This document shows positions 44,711-56,195 of a stretch of DNA of 64,000 nt, in pieces. The DNA lies in the NCBI RefSeq assembly GCF_963855985.1, contig NC_087095.1:11108001-11172000 (forward strand), read 5' to 3'. Numbering within the stretch: position 1 is the stretch's first letter; every line of letters starts with the position of its first letter. A model generated the notes under the pieces. It searched no databases, had not been told where the DNA came from, and was given only the letters and a program-made list of their open reading frames with translations. The translations under genes were made by a program, and so were the position numbers. The DNA is from Ostrinia nubilalis. Lineage: Eukaryota > Arthropoda > Insecta > Lepidoptera > Crambidae.

Positions 44711-45982
44711 TAATACTGTGTAAGGTATGAATGACATTTCTGAGTACATAATTCCATAAGTTCACCTTTCAAAAATAATACCATATCAATTCCAAGACAA
44801 AATCTGTCCTTTCGTCTTTCAATCAAAAGCCTTTCATCTAATTCAAGCATCAAAGCTTTCAAGTCACGTCAGTTCATAAAGCCCATTACTAAATCCATAC
44901 CAATTTTACGGTTGTAACATCCCTATTACAAGTAAATGCAGTAGTTTATACGCACCCCATCGGGAACATTTGAAATTGTAATAGCAGACCGTAGTGCTGT
45001 ATGCCAGACGTTCGGCCGAACCGCAGACAATTACAAGTATCCGTTGCTTTATCTAAAATTGAAATCCGTATTATAGCCGAATACTCTCGCAGGATTAGAT
45101 CCGGCTCAGATCCGCAAAAATAACGGAACAACGCGCTCTCATTGGAGAAGTTTGTGTTTTAATTATGAAAACTTTAAATGGTCTCCGTTAAAATGAGATT
45201 TGATTGTTGCAAATTAAAGGGGAGAAGCTACGAGTAAGTACTCGTAGCAGCTGTAAGTCATCTAACTTAAAGTTAAATAAGTATGGATAAAGCTAGGTTT
45301 AATATGGTCTGAGTTGTTTGGTAGATAAGCAAAGTACAATACTCTTTCTATGACATCTGTCTAAGTATTTATCTAATAGAAAATATTTAGTTTAATTTAG
45401 TAAGTGGTTGAACTGAATAGGAGCATAATGGAAATGCCGGGATGGAAATGTCGTTGAAATAATCAACAACATTCACAATTGAAACTCGCAGAGCGTAAAA
45501 TTTTAAAGGCACGAATGAAATCATAACATGGTCTCAATGCACGCTTGACATTAACATTGTAGATGGTAAAGTCCGCTAAATGAATAATTCAACGGCGTTT
45601 TTCATTCGCTCGCGAAGCTCTGAGCAGCTAATTTTTCTTTCCTGGAGTTCAGAATAAAAAGAAATAGAAACTAGGTGGTCTTGAAACTTATGGTGGATGA
45701 TGAAGAGTTTCTGGGGGGTCTCGCTATAATTCATGTTCAAGTATTAACGCGAATTCGTGGCGAGCATAACGATCGCTTTGGTAGACATGTCACGAATTTA
45801 ATCTTTCTAAAGTCTACCCGGGAAGAATGATTAACATAAAATACGACAAAGAAAAATATCCACAAAAGTCCTCTTTTAGTGTTTAAGTCCAATTTGATTT
45901 GATGTTCTTGAAGTTTATTACAAAAACTGTTTTAGTATCATATTCATGCCTATTGGACAAAATGGTAATAATACTCATACGT
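44711..45982. other. No gene recognised
   Basis: Unassigned. Confidence 0.35.
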
Positions 45983-46088
45983 AATTTAATAGACACTCAT
46001 AACAAAAGCTGTTTAATTTATTTGTCAAATTGAAAGTTTAAATTGACAAATAAATCAAACAGCTTTTGTTATGAGTGTCTATTAAATT
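45983..46088. repeat. 106-bp near-perfect hairpin
   Basis: AATTTAATAGACACTCATAA continuing to TTTGTCAAATT forms one arm of about 47 bp. The inverse follows after a loop of roughly 10 nt. Only a few positions are unpaired. Length and pairing are compatible with a precursor microRNA or with a small palindromic transposon. I recognise no known microRNA. Confidence 0.85.
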
Positions 46089-46544
46089 GTATAATTAGTT
46101 TACAACATTCCATTATAGCTTCATCATTATGGTAAATTTTAATTTACCTTTATCATCAAACTCCCACACAACACAATTAGAAATTACTTCTCTAATTAAA
46201 TTATCTCAAATGTAAAGCGAGTTGTTTGCCCTAATGATTGAACGTCGCCGCGTTGTACAAGTAAAAGTTATCTGTAATTGGAATTGAAATGTCTGACAAT
46301 ACTTATGACTGCTGTGAGAGAGTTTATAAGTAATGGTTTTTAGTTCGTCAATATTTGGTTTTTCACAAGCACCTACGTTTTTAAAATTTAAAACTTCATG
46401 TTCATTTTTTGTTTGATACCTACTCGTACTACGTTTACTCTCTACTCTATGACAATAAAATAATGTTTTTATTTAGACCCTTACAAGTCTTAATATTTTT
46501 GAGGTTAAAGGATAAGTTAAGGCTCTTAAACAGTATTATGATAC

Positions 46545-46661
46545 GATACGTACACCATCATAACTTTAACCGTAACTATAACGATAACCAATGTATTTTG
46601 TATGGAGTTTGACAGATTTTTGACGTTTGTTAAAGTTAAAGTAAGATGATGCTACCCAGCC
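46545..46661. mobile_element. GGCTGAGTTGCACCA-family MITE, copy D
   Basis: Inverse orientation relative to copies A, C and E: TAACTTTAACCGTAACTATA, then GACAGATTTTTGACGTTTGT and ...CTACCCAGCC, with TTA after the right end (46662-46664). Confidence 0.75.
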
Positions 46662-46664
46662 TTA

Positions 46665-47400
46665 AAGTGACAACACACTAACATTTAACTGATTAAACTG
46701 CCAGATCTTCATATACGAGTCATTGGCACTTACTTTGCAATGATCACTTCTCTAATGTTACAACACTTGGTAATATCTCGGAATTCACATCGCAAAACAG
46801 TTTCAGCATCTGTGTCGGCATTATCTCTTTCAATCATTAGACAACTGACAGAGCCGATAGATCAAATTAGAGTTGTCTATTTATGACTTTCAATCATATT
46901 AATTATACAAAAATAGTCTGTATATTTCAATGCTTTACAGCTTGGTTTAGCTTGAGATCTTATAGCAGCTCTACAGGGTTCGCTTTTATTGCTCGAATCT
47001 ACACGACTCGAAAACAAAACATCGAAATTGTTCGCACAAATTCTAAATTGTTATCAACGACACGTGCGTGCCCATTACGAAGTTCTACCTTTATCGTATT
47101 CAGTTTTGCATTATTCGAAAACCTATCAGTTGAGTTTTAGAAAAGTTTGTGTTTAGGATTGTTTCCTCAACTTTTGACATAAACATGCAGGATTATAGGG
47201 ATCGTTTTGGAATAATATTGGCGATGAGGGTGCTTTTAAAGTTTGTGTTTGCATTTACTAGTTTAGCTAGCCCTTCGACAATATACCTGCCTCAATGTTT
47301 ATTTTAATGCTTTATCAATATAGCTTTTAATTTTAATTATTGGTATTTTTGGGCTTTTTTGCTAAGGATTAAAGGTTGACATCATTATTACATACCCCTC
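46665..47400. other. No gene recognised
   Basis: Unassigned. The frame at 46883-47140 has no recognisable motif. Confidence 0.4.
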
Positions 47401-47402
47401 AT

Positions 47403-48064
47403 GGGGTTACCTACGTGAGTGCGACAAACGTTACATCGAATTTTGTTTCTTCGAAAACCTTTCTGCGATTTTACTATACTGCGACGCCTTGTTATATCGA
47501 TGCCTTGTTACTGCGATGTTACGTTACATCGAAAAACTTTACTGCGAACGATTTTATAGTCATATTTTATAATTTATTTATATTTATGTTTCTATTCTTA
47601 TGTTATTTAATCAAAGATAACTAAAAATAGTAACTGTTAAATATATGTAATAAGTAAATAAAATTTAATGTATTTATAATTTTATTTCATCTATAATTTT
47701 GTACCGCCCACTTTATTCTGTTTGGCCCTAAGGTTAACTGGAGGAGAGTGCCGAATGGCATTAAGTTCGCATTGTGTACGTATGTGCAATTATGCATGTA
47801 AGTTTTAAATAAATAAATACATAATGCATTATATTAGGTAGGTAATCTTTTGATGTATGTAATTTCATTGTTTTATCTATCTGCTAAGTCAAATAAAGAA
47901 GGCTTCGCAGTAAAATCGTTCGCAGTAAAGTTTTTCGATGTAACGTAATATCGCAGTAACAAGGCATCGATATAACAAGGCGTCGCAGTATAGTAACTTC
48001 GCAGAAAGGTTTTCGAAGAAACAAAATTCGATGTAACGTTTGTCGCACTCACGTAGGTAACCCC
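47403..48064. mobile_element. 662-bp fold-back element with near-identical arms
   Basis: The arms at about 47403-47555 and about 47910-48064 are inverted copies. They differ at only about three positions over 150 bp. The termini read GGGGTTACCTACGTGAGTGC. Inside the arms a short word family alternates (TTACATCGAA, TTACTGCGA, TTATATCGATG), giving built-in repetition. The spacer of about 350 bp is AT-rich and includes a LINE 3' scrap. Open frames in the arms are products of the repeats. The target duplication is unclear (CAT/ATATCAT flanks). Confidence 0.85.
47700..47823 (+). mobile_element. LINE 3' end in the fold-back spacer
   Basis: AAGGTTAACTGGAGGAGAGTG and GCATTAAGTTCGC (about 47731-47773) and an AAATAAATAAATAC tail match a common moth LINE 3' terminus that I recognise. 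It sits in the loop of the fold-back and therefore inserted there or was captured by it. Confidence 0.6.
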
Positions 48065-48446
48065 ATATCATGTGATGTCATGTCAAAGGGCTCTCTGTAC
48101 TAGTTAAAGGATATTTTGGCTTACATGCGCACACAAGCACAACCTTTTCTTGTAGGAATACCTATTATCAGAAAATGTAAATATTTTCATGATTTCGTTG
48201 ATCCTAGTAAAAGTTCTCACGTCAACAAACAAAAACTATACTGTTGTGGTACTAATCAAAAATCCTTGTGCCTACTTAATTGTTTTTTACCCGCAAACTG
48301 TTAACCGAGTTTAGTGAAGCGGTGGGCGCTTCCATCCAATCAGGGGCTTTGATTCGGAACTTTGTGTGTTACTTGCCCATTACGGCTGACGTGGGCAATT
48401 AAGGAGGCGCGCGCGTCGCCGCCTGCATGTGAATGGGCCCTTATTG
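48065..48446. other. No gene recognised
   Basis: Unassigned. A short GC-rich word (GGAGGCGCGCGCGTCGCCGC near 48403) is notable only for composition. Confidence 0.35.
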
Positions 48447-48448
48447 TA

Positions 48449-48544
48449 CAGACGACGGTACATTAGACTATACAATTTCGTTGCAAAATAGCTTCTATTA
48501 CAACGACTTAAGATGCCACAGTATTTATTTTGATGTGCTATCTG
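48449..48544 (+). mobile_element. GTTGCAAAATAGC-family MITE, complete copy
   Basis: CAGACGACGGTACATTAG at the left and GATGTGCTATCTG at the right are imperfect inverted ends, with TA on both sides (48447-48448, 48545-48546). The core is TTCGTTGCAAAATAGCTTCT then AACGACTTAAGATGCCACAG. 96 bp. Confidence 0.75.
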
Positions 48545-48546
48545 TA

Positions 48547-49632
48547 CATTATTCCCTACGCTCGGATTTATCTCAACCCTTATTGCTACGCATGTCAATG
48601 GAATACGCTTCAGCACTGTTCAGATGGTACTTTGATTCAGTTTTGTTTATACCTTCGTTCTTAAGTAAAATGTATGTTTTTTTTTTGTTTTTTGTGGTGG
48701 ATATTTTTAAGAAACATGTAATGTAATGTGAAAATGTGTACTCTTTGTGGGGGTGGCAAACGTAGAAAATAAAATAAAAAAGAGTGGAGAGAATACTACT
48801 TTGACAGCTTAGCATACATATTTTTCTATTTATTTAAAAACTTACTATCGAAAATTGAACTGTTTTAAACATCATTTAGATAATTTTACTTTACAATCAA
48901 ATATAAGCTTGATGACTGAAATAGAGTATAGGCTTCTATAGAGAAATCACTAACAAATCCCAGTGGCATTCATCATTTCATCTCCCACTGTCCCCAGAGA
49001 AGCGATGCCACGTCCGCAAATTACTATACCTCTGTTTTTCTTCGTGAAATTAGAAAAAAGGCATTTAGGTAACAAATAATTGACGTAGATTTTTAGGTTC
49101 TTGTAAATTTCCTGATATAACATATTTTTGTACTTTTAAAAAACATTAAATGAGTCTTTTAAACATAACTGTTGTTACATATTAAGCTTAATTAAAATGG
49201 ATTGAATGGTTTTGCCTATTACAATAGTAGATACAAAAAGTAACGTATGGAATATGACTGAGTTGTTTCCAAAGAATCTATTTCGGGACGGAAATAACTT
49301 CAGACACCATCTAACACAAGTTCATCATACAAAATAAACGAGTAACTGACTTTGTTTCGTAGTAAATAAACTTTGTTCCGCAAACATTGTCTGAAAAAAA
49401 TATTCCTGATACGTCACAGAGGAATGTATTCGTTTTATAATTGGCAGAGGATGCAAAGGGAGCACTACAAAAGAGTCGAGCCCCTGTTGTATCGTTTATT
49501 TAACTGAAACAGTAAAAATATTGTCGTAAAATGTAATTTGTACAGTATTTTTTATATTTGTACCGTTAGTTTGAGATGTACTGTCGTTCGTTCATAGTTC
49601 GCAAACAAAATATTATTAACTAAGAAAAAAGT
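48547..49632. other. No gene recognised
   Basis: Unassigned. Confidence 0.35.
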
Positions 49633-49633
49633 T

Positions 49634-49753
49634 AAGGTAGGGTTGCACCATCTTACTTTGACTTTACAACTTTACAAAAATCTGTAAAATTCCATACAAA
49701 ATACACCGGTTATCGTTATAGTCACGGTCAAAGTTAGGTGGTGCAACTCAGCC
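49634..49753. mobile_element. GGCTGAGTTGCACCA-family MITE, copy E
   Basis: GGGTTGCACCATCTTACTTT at the left and GTTAGGTGGTGCAACTCAGC at the right match copies A and B. It has a small internal duplication of CTTTACAA. 120 bp. Confidence 0.75.
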
Positions 49754-49755
49754 TA

Positions 49756-50890
49756 ATAGATTTGTTGGTAATGATAGGGTTGTGTTAGTATCCACATAGT
49801 TATTTGAATCTAATTCGAATGCTCATTAATCCGCCAGTTGATAATGAATAATTGTAATTACCTATTAACGAGCTTTTGGTCAGCTCTATTTTATCAGTTT
49901 ATGCCATTTTGAATGTACCTACTTGTATTGTTACACCTTCATTTGAATTTAATAGATTTTGAGATGCCAATCTAAACTAATTTTTTTAGATGGTCAGATT
50001 AGTGACCATGTCAAATTGTTCTCATAAGGTTCAGTTCTACCTAAATGCAAAGAAATATAAAAGTAGGCGTATATTCTTTTCTCATTAATAAAATACAAAG
50101 ATGGGACTTACCAACAAAAGGGCCTTATCAACAAATGGGCCTTATTAGCCGAACTCACCCTCGTTAAAAGCCTCATGTAGCATTCCTGAGCCTCATGCAG
50201 TGTTAATGACGTTTATTTGCAACGTTAATCCCGCGTAACGCAATCGCAGTAACTCACTGTCATCGCCCCGATGATTTCCTCTTCCGAAACCCCGAATCGC
50301 TATCAAAATTATCGCCTAGTTTCAGAGCTAGCTAATTACCCCACCCCACTTTGTAATCTAATTTTTGTCAAACCACACGAGGCTTGACCTACATATTCAA
50401 GTTGGAATTGCGTTACATGTACTGCGAGTTAGAAGCAGCTAGTTACCCTTATCAACAATATTGTGTCGTTGTTCTCTTTAATGATGCTCGGTGTAGCTTA
50501 GTGTATAATGCTATGTACCTACTATATAAATGATGATCTTATATGTCAAGCCAAGTTAAAGGCAATGTTGGTCTTTGAGGTTTAAATTGAGATATAAATA
50601 ATATTTTCAGTAAGTTAGGTGACATTTTCAGTAGGGCAGTACATCCCAAAAGATTTTAAGTCTTAGAAAATATTTTTAGTCTTAAGTTACTTATTATAAT
50701 TGGACACCAACACCGGGCTATTGTCACTAATTATGTATTTACTTGTTGTCTCCCAAAACAATAATGAATTACAAATGGTAGCACTACTGGTATTCTTTTT
50801 CTTATGAATGTTTGATGAAAACAAAGCGAAAAGACAGAAAACGAACAACTAGGGTTGCCACTGCTTAATACAACTATAAAACAACATTAA
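49756..50890. other. No gene recognised
   Basis: Unassigned. Confidence 0.35.
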
Positions 50891-50891
50891 G

Positions 50892-50924
50892 TACTAACTT
50901 AGAAGGTAACCTTCTAAGTTAGTA
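50892..50924. repeat. Perfect 15-bp palindrome arms, 3-nt centre
   Basis: TACTAACTTAGAAGG at 50892-50906 and its inverse at 50910-50924. AACAAC and GTTGTT further out extend the symmetry imperfectly. Confidence 0.8.
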
Positions 50925-53572
50925 ACGTTGTTAGTCCAAAATGAGTTTGTGTAAGTTACGCTAGACTATGACAGAGCTTTGATTAAGAGGAAAAGAAGCT
51001 GTAATGGAATAAATATTATCGATTTGAAGACGCCCACTTCTACCGAATAATTCTGTAAGGATACGTAATGAAATAACAGCTTTTATGTTAGAAAAACATT
51101 CCTTGAGGACAAATTCAACTGGATTAAAGCCAAACAGATCACGTCGCCTGTTTCCGTAAAAAGGAAACTTACTTCAGGCAAGACAAGACTTTTCCTTTGA
51201 TACCTCGTTTTATTTTCATGCTAGTTTAGGGTTTCGAGTTTGGGTTTCGAGCGTTCCGTCGTCACTTAGATAAGATTTCGGATCGTTCTATAGGTACTTA
51301 GGTACCTATGAATTTGTTATTAATTTAGCTCTAAAATTATGGATCTAATACCGTTTGATACTATATTTTGCCTTGAGAATATAAGTAATAAGTCTTACGA
51401 GCCGCGAGCAAAATATAATGGACATAAAATTAATAATATTGTATTTAATTTTACCGCCAATGGTGACTTAATAACCTTACCAAGTTTCTTACAACCCACG
51501 CGATAGAAAAAGAAAATTAATTAAAATGCCCCTCTGAATTAATCTAAGTACAACATACTTGAGCAGGATGAAACAGTATTCTGTCTTAAATTATTTTAGG
51601 ATCATGGAGCGGGAGAACAAATTTTGCGAACATTGAAATCTGAGAACAAAGAAAAACCAATGATTTAATGTTGTGTTTTATTCGAAAAATGTCTGGATAT
51701 TTCAAGATGATACATTGATGTTCGAAATTCAGCACAACAAAATTCAACATCACCCGGGAAATGTTTCGAGTCTTGGACTGTTCAATACAAATTCATCAAT
51801 CAAACTTCATTGCTTTATAATCCCGACTTCATAGTTATAAGTCGCAAGAAAAAAATATGTAATATTAAACAATATTTCCATTTCCTTTGCTTAGATGTCA
51901 CAGTTAATCTGATTTCAAATCTGAAACGATTGCTGCTAAATTACTATTGTCTCTGTTTCATAGCAAAACATTCATTTGCATTAATTTGCACGTCATTATT
52001 CTACGCATTATTAGACATCTGGGTCAGTTTGTTCGGAACTTTGCGATAGAATAATTTATTCCGTGTTCAATATTGTTGCCATGCAAATTATCCAGAAAAC
52101 GTTTCTATTTTCTAACAGTTCAACGGTGTCTCTAACACAAATCAGTTTGTATGTAATTTGGAGAAATAGCTGCGCATTTGAATTCAATGTTGTGTGAAAT
52201 CCGACAATTTCCGAACGGAGTGGGAAAAATGGCGTCACAAGGCGTAACTATCTGTGAAATGATAGGAGCATGATAAATCGGAGGTAACCGACTCCAATCG
52301 CATCGTGCCCCTAAAGAAGTCATAACTTGATCGTGTTTGCATTATTTTTCGGATGACTGATCGCGCGGATCTGCGTGCAAATGTGACATGAATATTTCAT
52401 CGTTTCGAATCCACAAACAAAATAGCACGAAATGTTGCCGCAAAGAATGTGAGCGATGATATAAATCTTCTCGTTTCAATCAACGTTCTTTATAAACTTC
52501 CTTTTTAGAACGAATAAAAACTTCCGACAAAAAGATCGGAGATGGTGTCGTGGGAATATTAAACTTTTCTTCTAACGCTTGTTTAGTTTACTACACGATT
52601 TGTTGTTGGTAAAACTTAAAACATACATTCTATAACTAAATATGTTTATAAGTAAGACATATTAATTAATTGAATAATGAAATCAAGTCAAGATTTCGCA
52701 CTAAAACAATACAATGATTAAATCGTAGAATGTTAAAGTATTTTACTTTAATTAACATTTTTACCAGGTGTTTACTGTTCACAGAGGATAGTGTTGCAAT
52801 CCGGCTGCACCATTTTTATTAGTCATTCCTCAGTGCCACATTATAATAATAAAATACGGTAGTAAAATCCCTACGAGCGGAGTCCAACGTTATTGTACAT
52901 CATACTTTCCATTGAGCGCTTGGCATTTCGAAGTCTTATTGTTTCTCGCGGAATTTTATTTATATCGGCGACATGTTCGACAGTTGATGTTAATAGTGAG
53001 CGGTATTTTACAAAACCGAGTCTATGATATCGTGAAAGAAAAGCAATTTCTTGCCGATGAATGATAGAGTTCGTGAACCCGAAGTGATTGATTGTTGGAC
53101 AGGCTTTATGTCTTGGGCTGATAACGGATTATCAACTCTTAGTTTTATTAAAAAGGGGCCAAAGTTGCTTGCTTATGTGTAAAATGGGTGTGTAGTTAAG
53201 TAATTATGTTGGTAAGCTAGGTTTTCTTCAGTGGAGCTCAGCTCAAGAGCAGCCATAAGTTTTAATTGGGATAACTAGCCTCGAGTGACAAGATAAGTTT
53301 ATATTACACAATAAAGCAAATACTCGGAGGATACGTGACTGAGAAAGTTCTTTGTTGTACGTAAATTGAAACGTGGAAGTAGAGGCTCTTTAAAATTAAT
53401 TACATTATATTTTGATGTAAAACTACACGAAGTCACGAGCTATAGTTAGTAAATAATAACAACGAACAGTGCCAGTTAAAATTAATCTTCGCCAAGTATG
53501 CATGTAGAATTGCGTCACAATTGCCAGATTAAATGCTCGACAAATAATTTGTGCACTGTGAATGCGCGATAG
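50925..53572. other. No gene recognised
   Basis: A long AT-rich stretch without identifiable gene or repeat boundary. Short frames at 51810-52049 and 52056-52323 lack motifs. Confidence 0.4.
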
Positions 53573-53574
53573 TA

Positions 53575-53672
53575 CAGTCAACAGAACATCAGACTGCATC
53601 TCTGTTGCAAAATAGTTCCTGTTACAATCACATAAGATTTGAGTGTAAAGCTTGAAGTGTTCTCCACTATAC
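53575..53672 (+). mobile_element. GTTGCAAAATAGC-family MITE, copy
   Basis: CAGTCAACAGAACATCAGAC at the left after TA (53573-53574), then CTGTTGCAAAATAGTTCCTG and ACATAAGAT. The right end (GAAGTGTTCTC) has decayed. Confidence 0.65.
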
Positions 53673-54223
53673 TTCGCAATTTGGTAATACGCTGTGAATC
53701 TCTGCGGTCCCGCCCTTGGACGTTGTTTGATATTGCAAGTGCAATGGGAAAATAAGTAATTAAATCGATGCGAATGGAAGTTCCGAGTCCAATAAGACTT
53801 AATAATGACGATAAATGATTTATTATTGTCACTGTAAATGAAATGGATTGGGAGTTTTGAGAAATAACGGTAGTGGTGGCAATTGATTGCAATTTCGATA
53901 AAATAATTGGTATCTTATTAAGTACTATAAAACATTACATACGAGATGATTAATTTCGTGATTCATACATGTTTTTGTCTGTCTAACAGGAAACTTTTCC
54001 AGAAACTTCTCAATCGAAAAGCATTGTTCTTATCAGGCCTACCAACACCCTGAAAATGTTGTAGTTAGATTAAACGTTTTAATCATATTAAGTAAATACT
54101 TGAAGGTAGTCTTTGTCTAGACACATAATAATTGCCTGTAAAGGTGACCTGTCTTAACCAGCAATGAAAAAAACGGAGAAATCACTTTGTATTACAGTTT
54201 TGAGACATTTACCTACATATCTA

Positions 54224-54487
54224 CAGGGTGTTAGGTAAATGGGTATATGAGCCGACACTAGCCCATGTTAACATGGTCATATAAATGGTATGGTGAAGTC
54301 AGAAATTTGATATCATCATTATAATTTTGTTAATTTTCATACAAAATAAATTTTATAAAATCCGATTTATATGAAAATTAAAATAACTAAAATGAAGATA
54401 TCAATTTTCTGACTTCACCATACCATTTATATGCCCATGTTAACATGGGCTAGTGTCGGCTCATATACCCATTTACCAAACACCCTG
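54224..54487. mobile_element. 264-bp TA-flanked fold-back MITE
   Basis: CAGGGTGTTAGGTAAATGGG and the next roughly 70 bp are inverted at the right end with about three mismatches. The arms include AGCCGACACTAGCCCATGTT. TA flanks both ends (54222-54223, 54488-54489). The centre is AT-rich. No coding sequence. Confidence 0.85.
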
Positions 54488-54489
54488 TA

Positions 54490-54680
54490 TATCTGGAGTG
54501 GAGGCCACGTACCGAAAAACGCAGCGTGGACGTTTACCCACAAGGTGGACCGACGAGCTCATAAAAATAGTAGGAAGGTGCTGGATGCAGACCGCTACCA
54601 ACCTGGTGATTAGGAAATCATTGGTGAAGGCCTACGTTCAGCATTGGACGTCCTGTGGTGAGATGATGTTGATGACATCA
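54490..54680 (+). mobile_element. RTE-type LINE 3' end fragment abutting the MITE
   Basis: Within a few bases of the MITE edge the sequence reads W-R-P-R-T-E-K-R-S-V-D-V, then PTRWTDELIKIVGRCWMQTA and SLVKAYVQHWTSCGEMM, the lepidopteran RTE tail, with a frameshift between the first two blocks. It differs in sequence from the copies at 0.6, 38.5 and 54.9 kb, so it is a distinct subfamily. The MITE may have cut this LINE, or the LINE may simply be 5'-truncated there. Confidence 0.8.
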
Positions 54681-54914
54681 TTTTATAGTCAAAATATTAA
54701 AAGTGAACCCAGCATGTGTGTTTTCTATGACTTTTTCGTTGATTATCACAAAAGCTATTTTATTCTAAACCTGTACTTCGTACGTATTCATTCACAGAAA
54801 TCCTTGACATTGTGTTTTCTAGAAAGAACATTTACTTAATTAAAAGACCGTTTATAGTCGAATTTGTTGAGACAACTCTTACTATAATTAGAACCTATTA
54901 AGTCACTTCAACTC

Positions 54915-55112
54915 GAAAAGACTCGAGTGGCGACAACGGGCCGGAATACGTAGCGTAGGCAGGCCCCCCAGTAGGTGGACCGACGATCTGGTGAAGGTCG
55001 CGGGAAGAGCCTGGATGCGGGCAACGCAGGACCGGTGGTTACGGAAATTCTTAAGGGAAGCCTTTGTCCAGCAGTGGACGTAATTTGGCTGAAACGAACA
55101 AACGAAGTCACT
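54915..55112 (+). mobile_element. RTE-type LINE 3' end fragment (second, adjacent)
   Basis: From 54922 the frame reads LEWRQRAGIRSVGRPPSRWT, DDLVKVAGRAWMRATQDRWL and REAFVQQWT, to a TAA at 55081-55083. The coding tail is unbroken, unlike the 0.6-kb copy with its premature stop. The 3' tail GCTGAAACGAACAAACGAA follows. 5'-truncated. Confidence 0.85.
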
Positions 55113-55416
55113 TTAAATCGTGACTCTACTACGAATAAATAAAATGTTTATTGCGGGAAAATCATACAAAATCAAAGATTATGACAGAAGGTAATAGGTA
55201 ACTCGAAGTGGCTTGTAGAATGGGAGTTCATAACAATAGTAACATTAATGACATTGCAGGCTGTGAGGCCGACGGCGCAATATAGCTGAGGTTAGGGTTG
55301 CCAGTGCTTAAATAAAAAAAAATATCCGTCATATACTTCATGAATTTTATTATTTCTCTCTTGGTTTGTGTTTTTTATTTAGCTCTTCAAGTATAAGAGT
55401 AGAGATATATTTCTAA

Positions 55417-55635
55417 CTAGCTTTGCTGCTAGCTGCTAGCTGCTTCGCCCGCATGCAATTTTGTCTGTCACAGAACTTTATCGCGCGAGTTCCTGTTTCA
55501 AACACCGAGATAAAACCTACCCTATGTCCTTTGCCAAAATTTAACCTACCTTTCATTAATATTTGTTCAAGGGTTTAGACTTGAAAGCGTAACAGATGGA
55601 CAGAGTTACTTTGGCATTTATAATATGAGTAGGGA
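55417..55635 (-). mobile_element. Diverged Helitron, inverse of the 4.7-kb copy
   Basis: Its CTAG terminus next to A lies at 55417-55420, followed by a CTGCTAGCTGCTAG mini-duplication and GCTTCGCCCGCATG. Inside are TTTGTCTGTCACAGA, TTATCGCGCGAGTTCCTGTT and ATAATATGAGTAGGGA. The CTGT microsatellite seen in the 4.7-kb copy is absent. The 5' end is approximate. Confidence 0.7.
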
Positions 55636-55960
55636 AGTATTGATAAGTAGGGATCATAGTGGATCATCATCTTTTAGAAACACAATTGAATATACCTACT
55701 TAGTATACTATCACGCTGTATTATAAAGATGAGAATAATAAAGTTTACTTACATAATAAATTCGTTTTAATTTGCAGCATCAACTCTATTTTTGTTTCAG
55801 GCAACCCTACTTGAGATGGGCGACCGGGAGGGCACAGAAACGGCCAATGTTTATAACTCCTTTATTGCGTGGCCGCGTGTTGTAAATATTACTATTGTCT
55901 GTCCAGTACTATGGTATTGGGATATTTACGGGCATCATACATACCTACCCGGTAAACGTA

Positions 55961-56093
55961 CAGTCAACGTCGAATAGTTCGTGACACCCAAAGTAGCCAA
56001 AAAGTTCGCAACACGTCTTTGTCACAATTGGAATAAGGTTGTGTTGTCTAATTTTGGCCACTTTGGGTGTCACGAAATATTTGACGCTGACTG
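55961..56093. mobile_element. 133-bp TA-flanked MITE (CAGTCAACGTCGAATAGTTC ends)
   Basis: CAGTCAACGTCGAATAGTTC and the following GTGACACCCAAAGT are mirrored at the right end (ACTTTGGGTGTCACGAAATA...GACTG). TA lies on both sides (55959-55960, 56094-56095). Its right TA is also the left TA of the next element. Confidence 0.8.
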
Positions 56094-56095
56094 TA

Positions 56096-56193
56096 CAGCG
56101 ACGGCACATCAATATAAATACTGCGGCATCGTATGTAATTGGGGTAGGAGATATTTTTCAACAAATATGTATAGACACATGTTTTGTTGACTG
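56096..56193 (-). mobile_element. GTTGCAAAATAGC-family MITE abutting the previous MITE
   Basis: CAGCGACGGCACATCAATAT on the left and TTTTGTTGACTG on the right, with TA outside (56094-56095, 56194-56195). In inverse orientation it matches the 48.45-kb copy (ATGCCGCAGTATTTATATTGATGTG). Confidence 0.75.
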
Positions 56194-56195
56194 TA

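Noticed and set aside
47376..48071. Mirror-image frames at 47376-47624 and 47889-48071 as paired genes
   Set aside because: They are translations of the inverted arms of one fold-back element.
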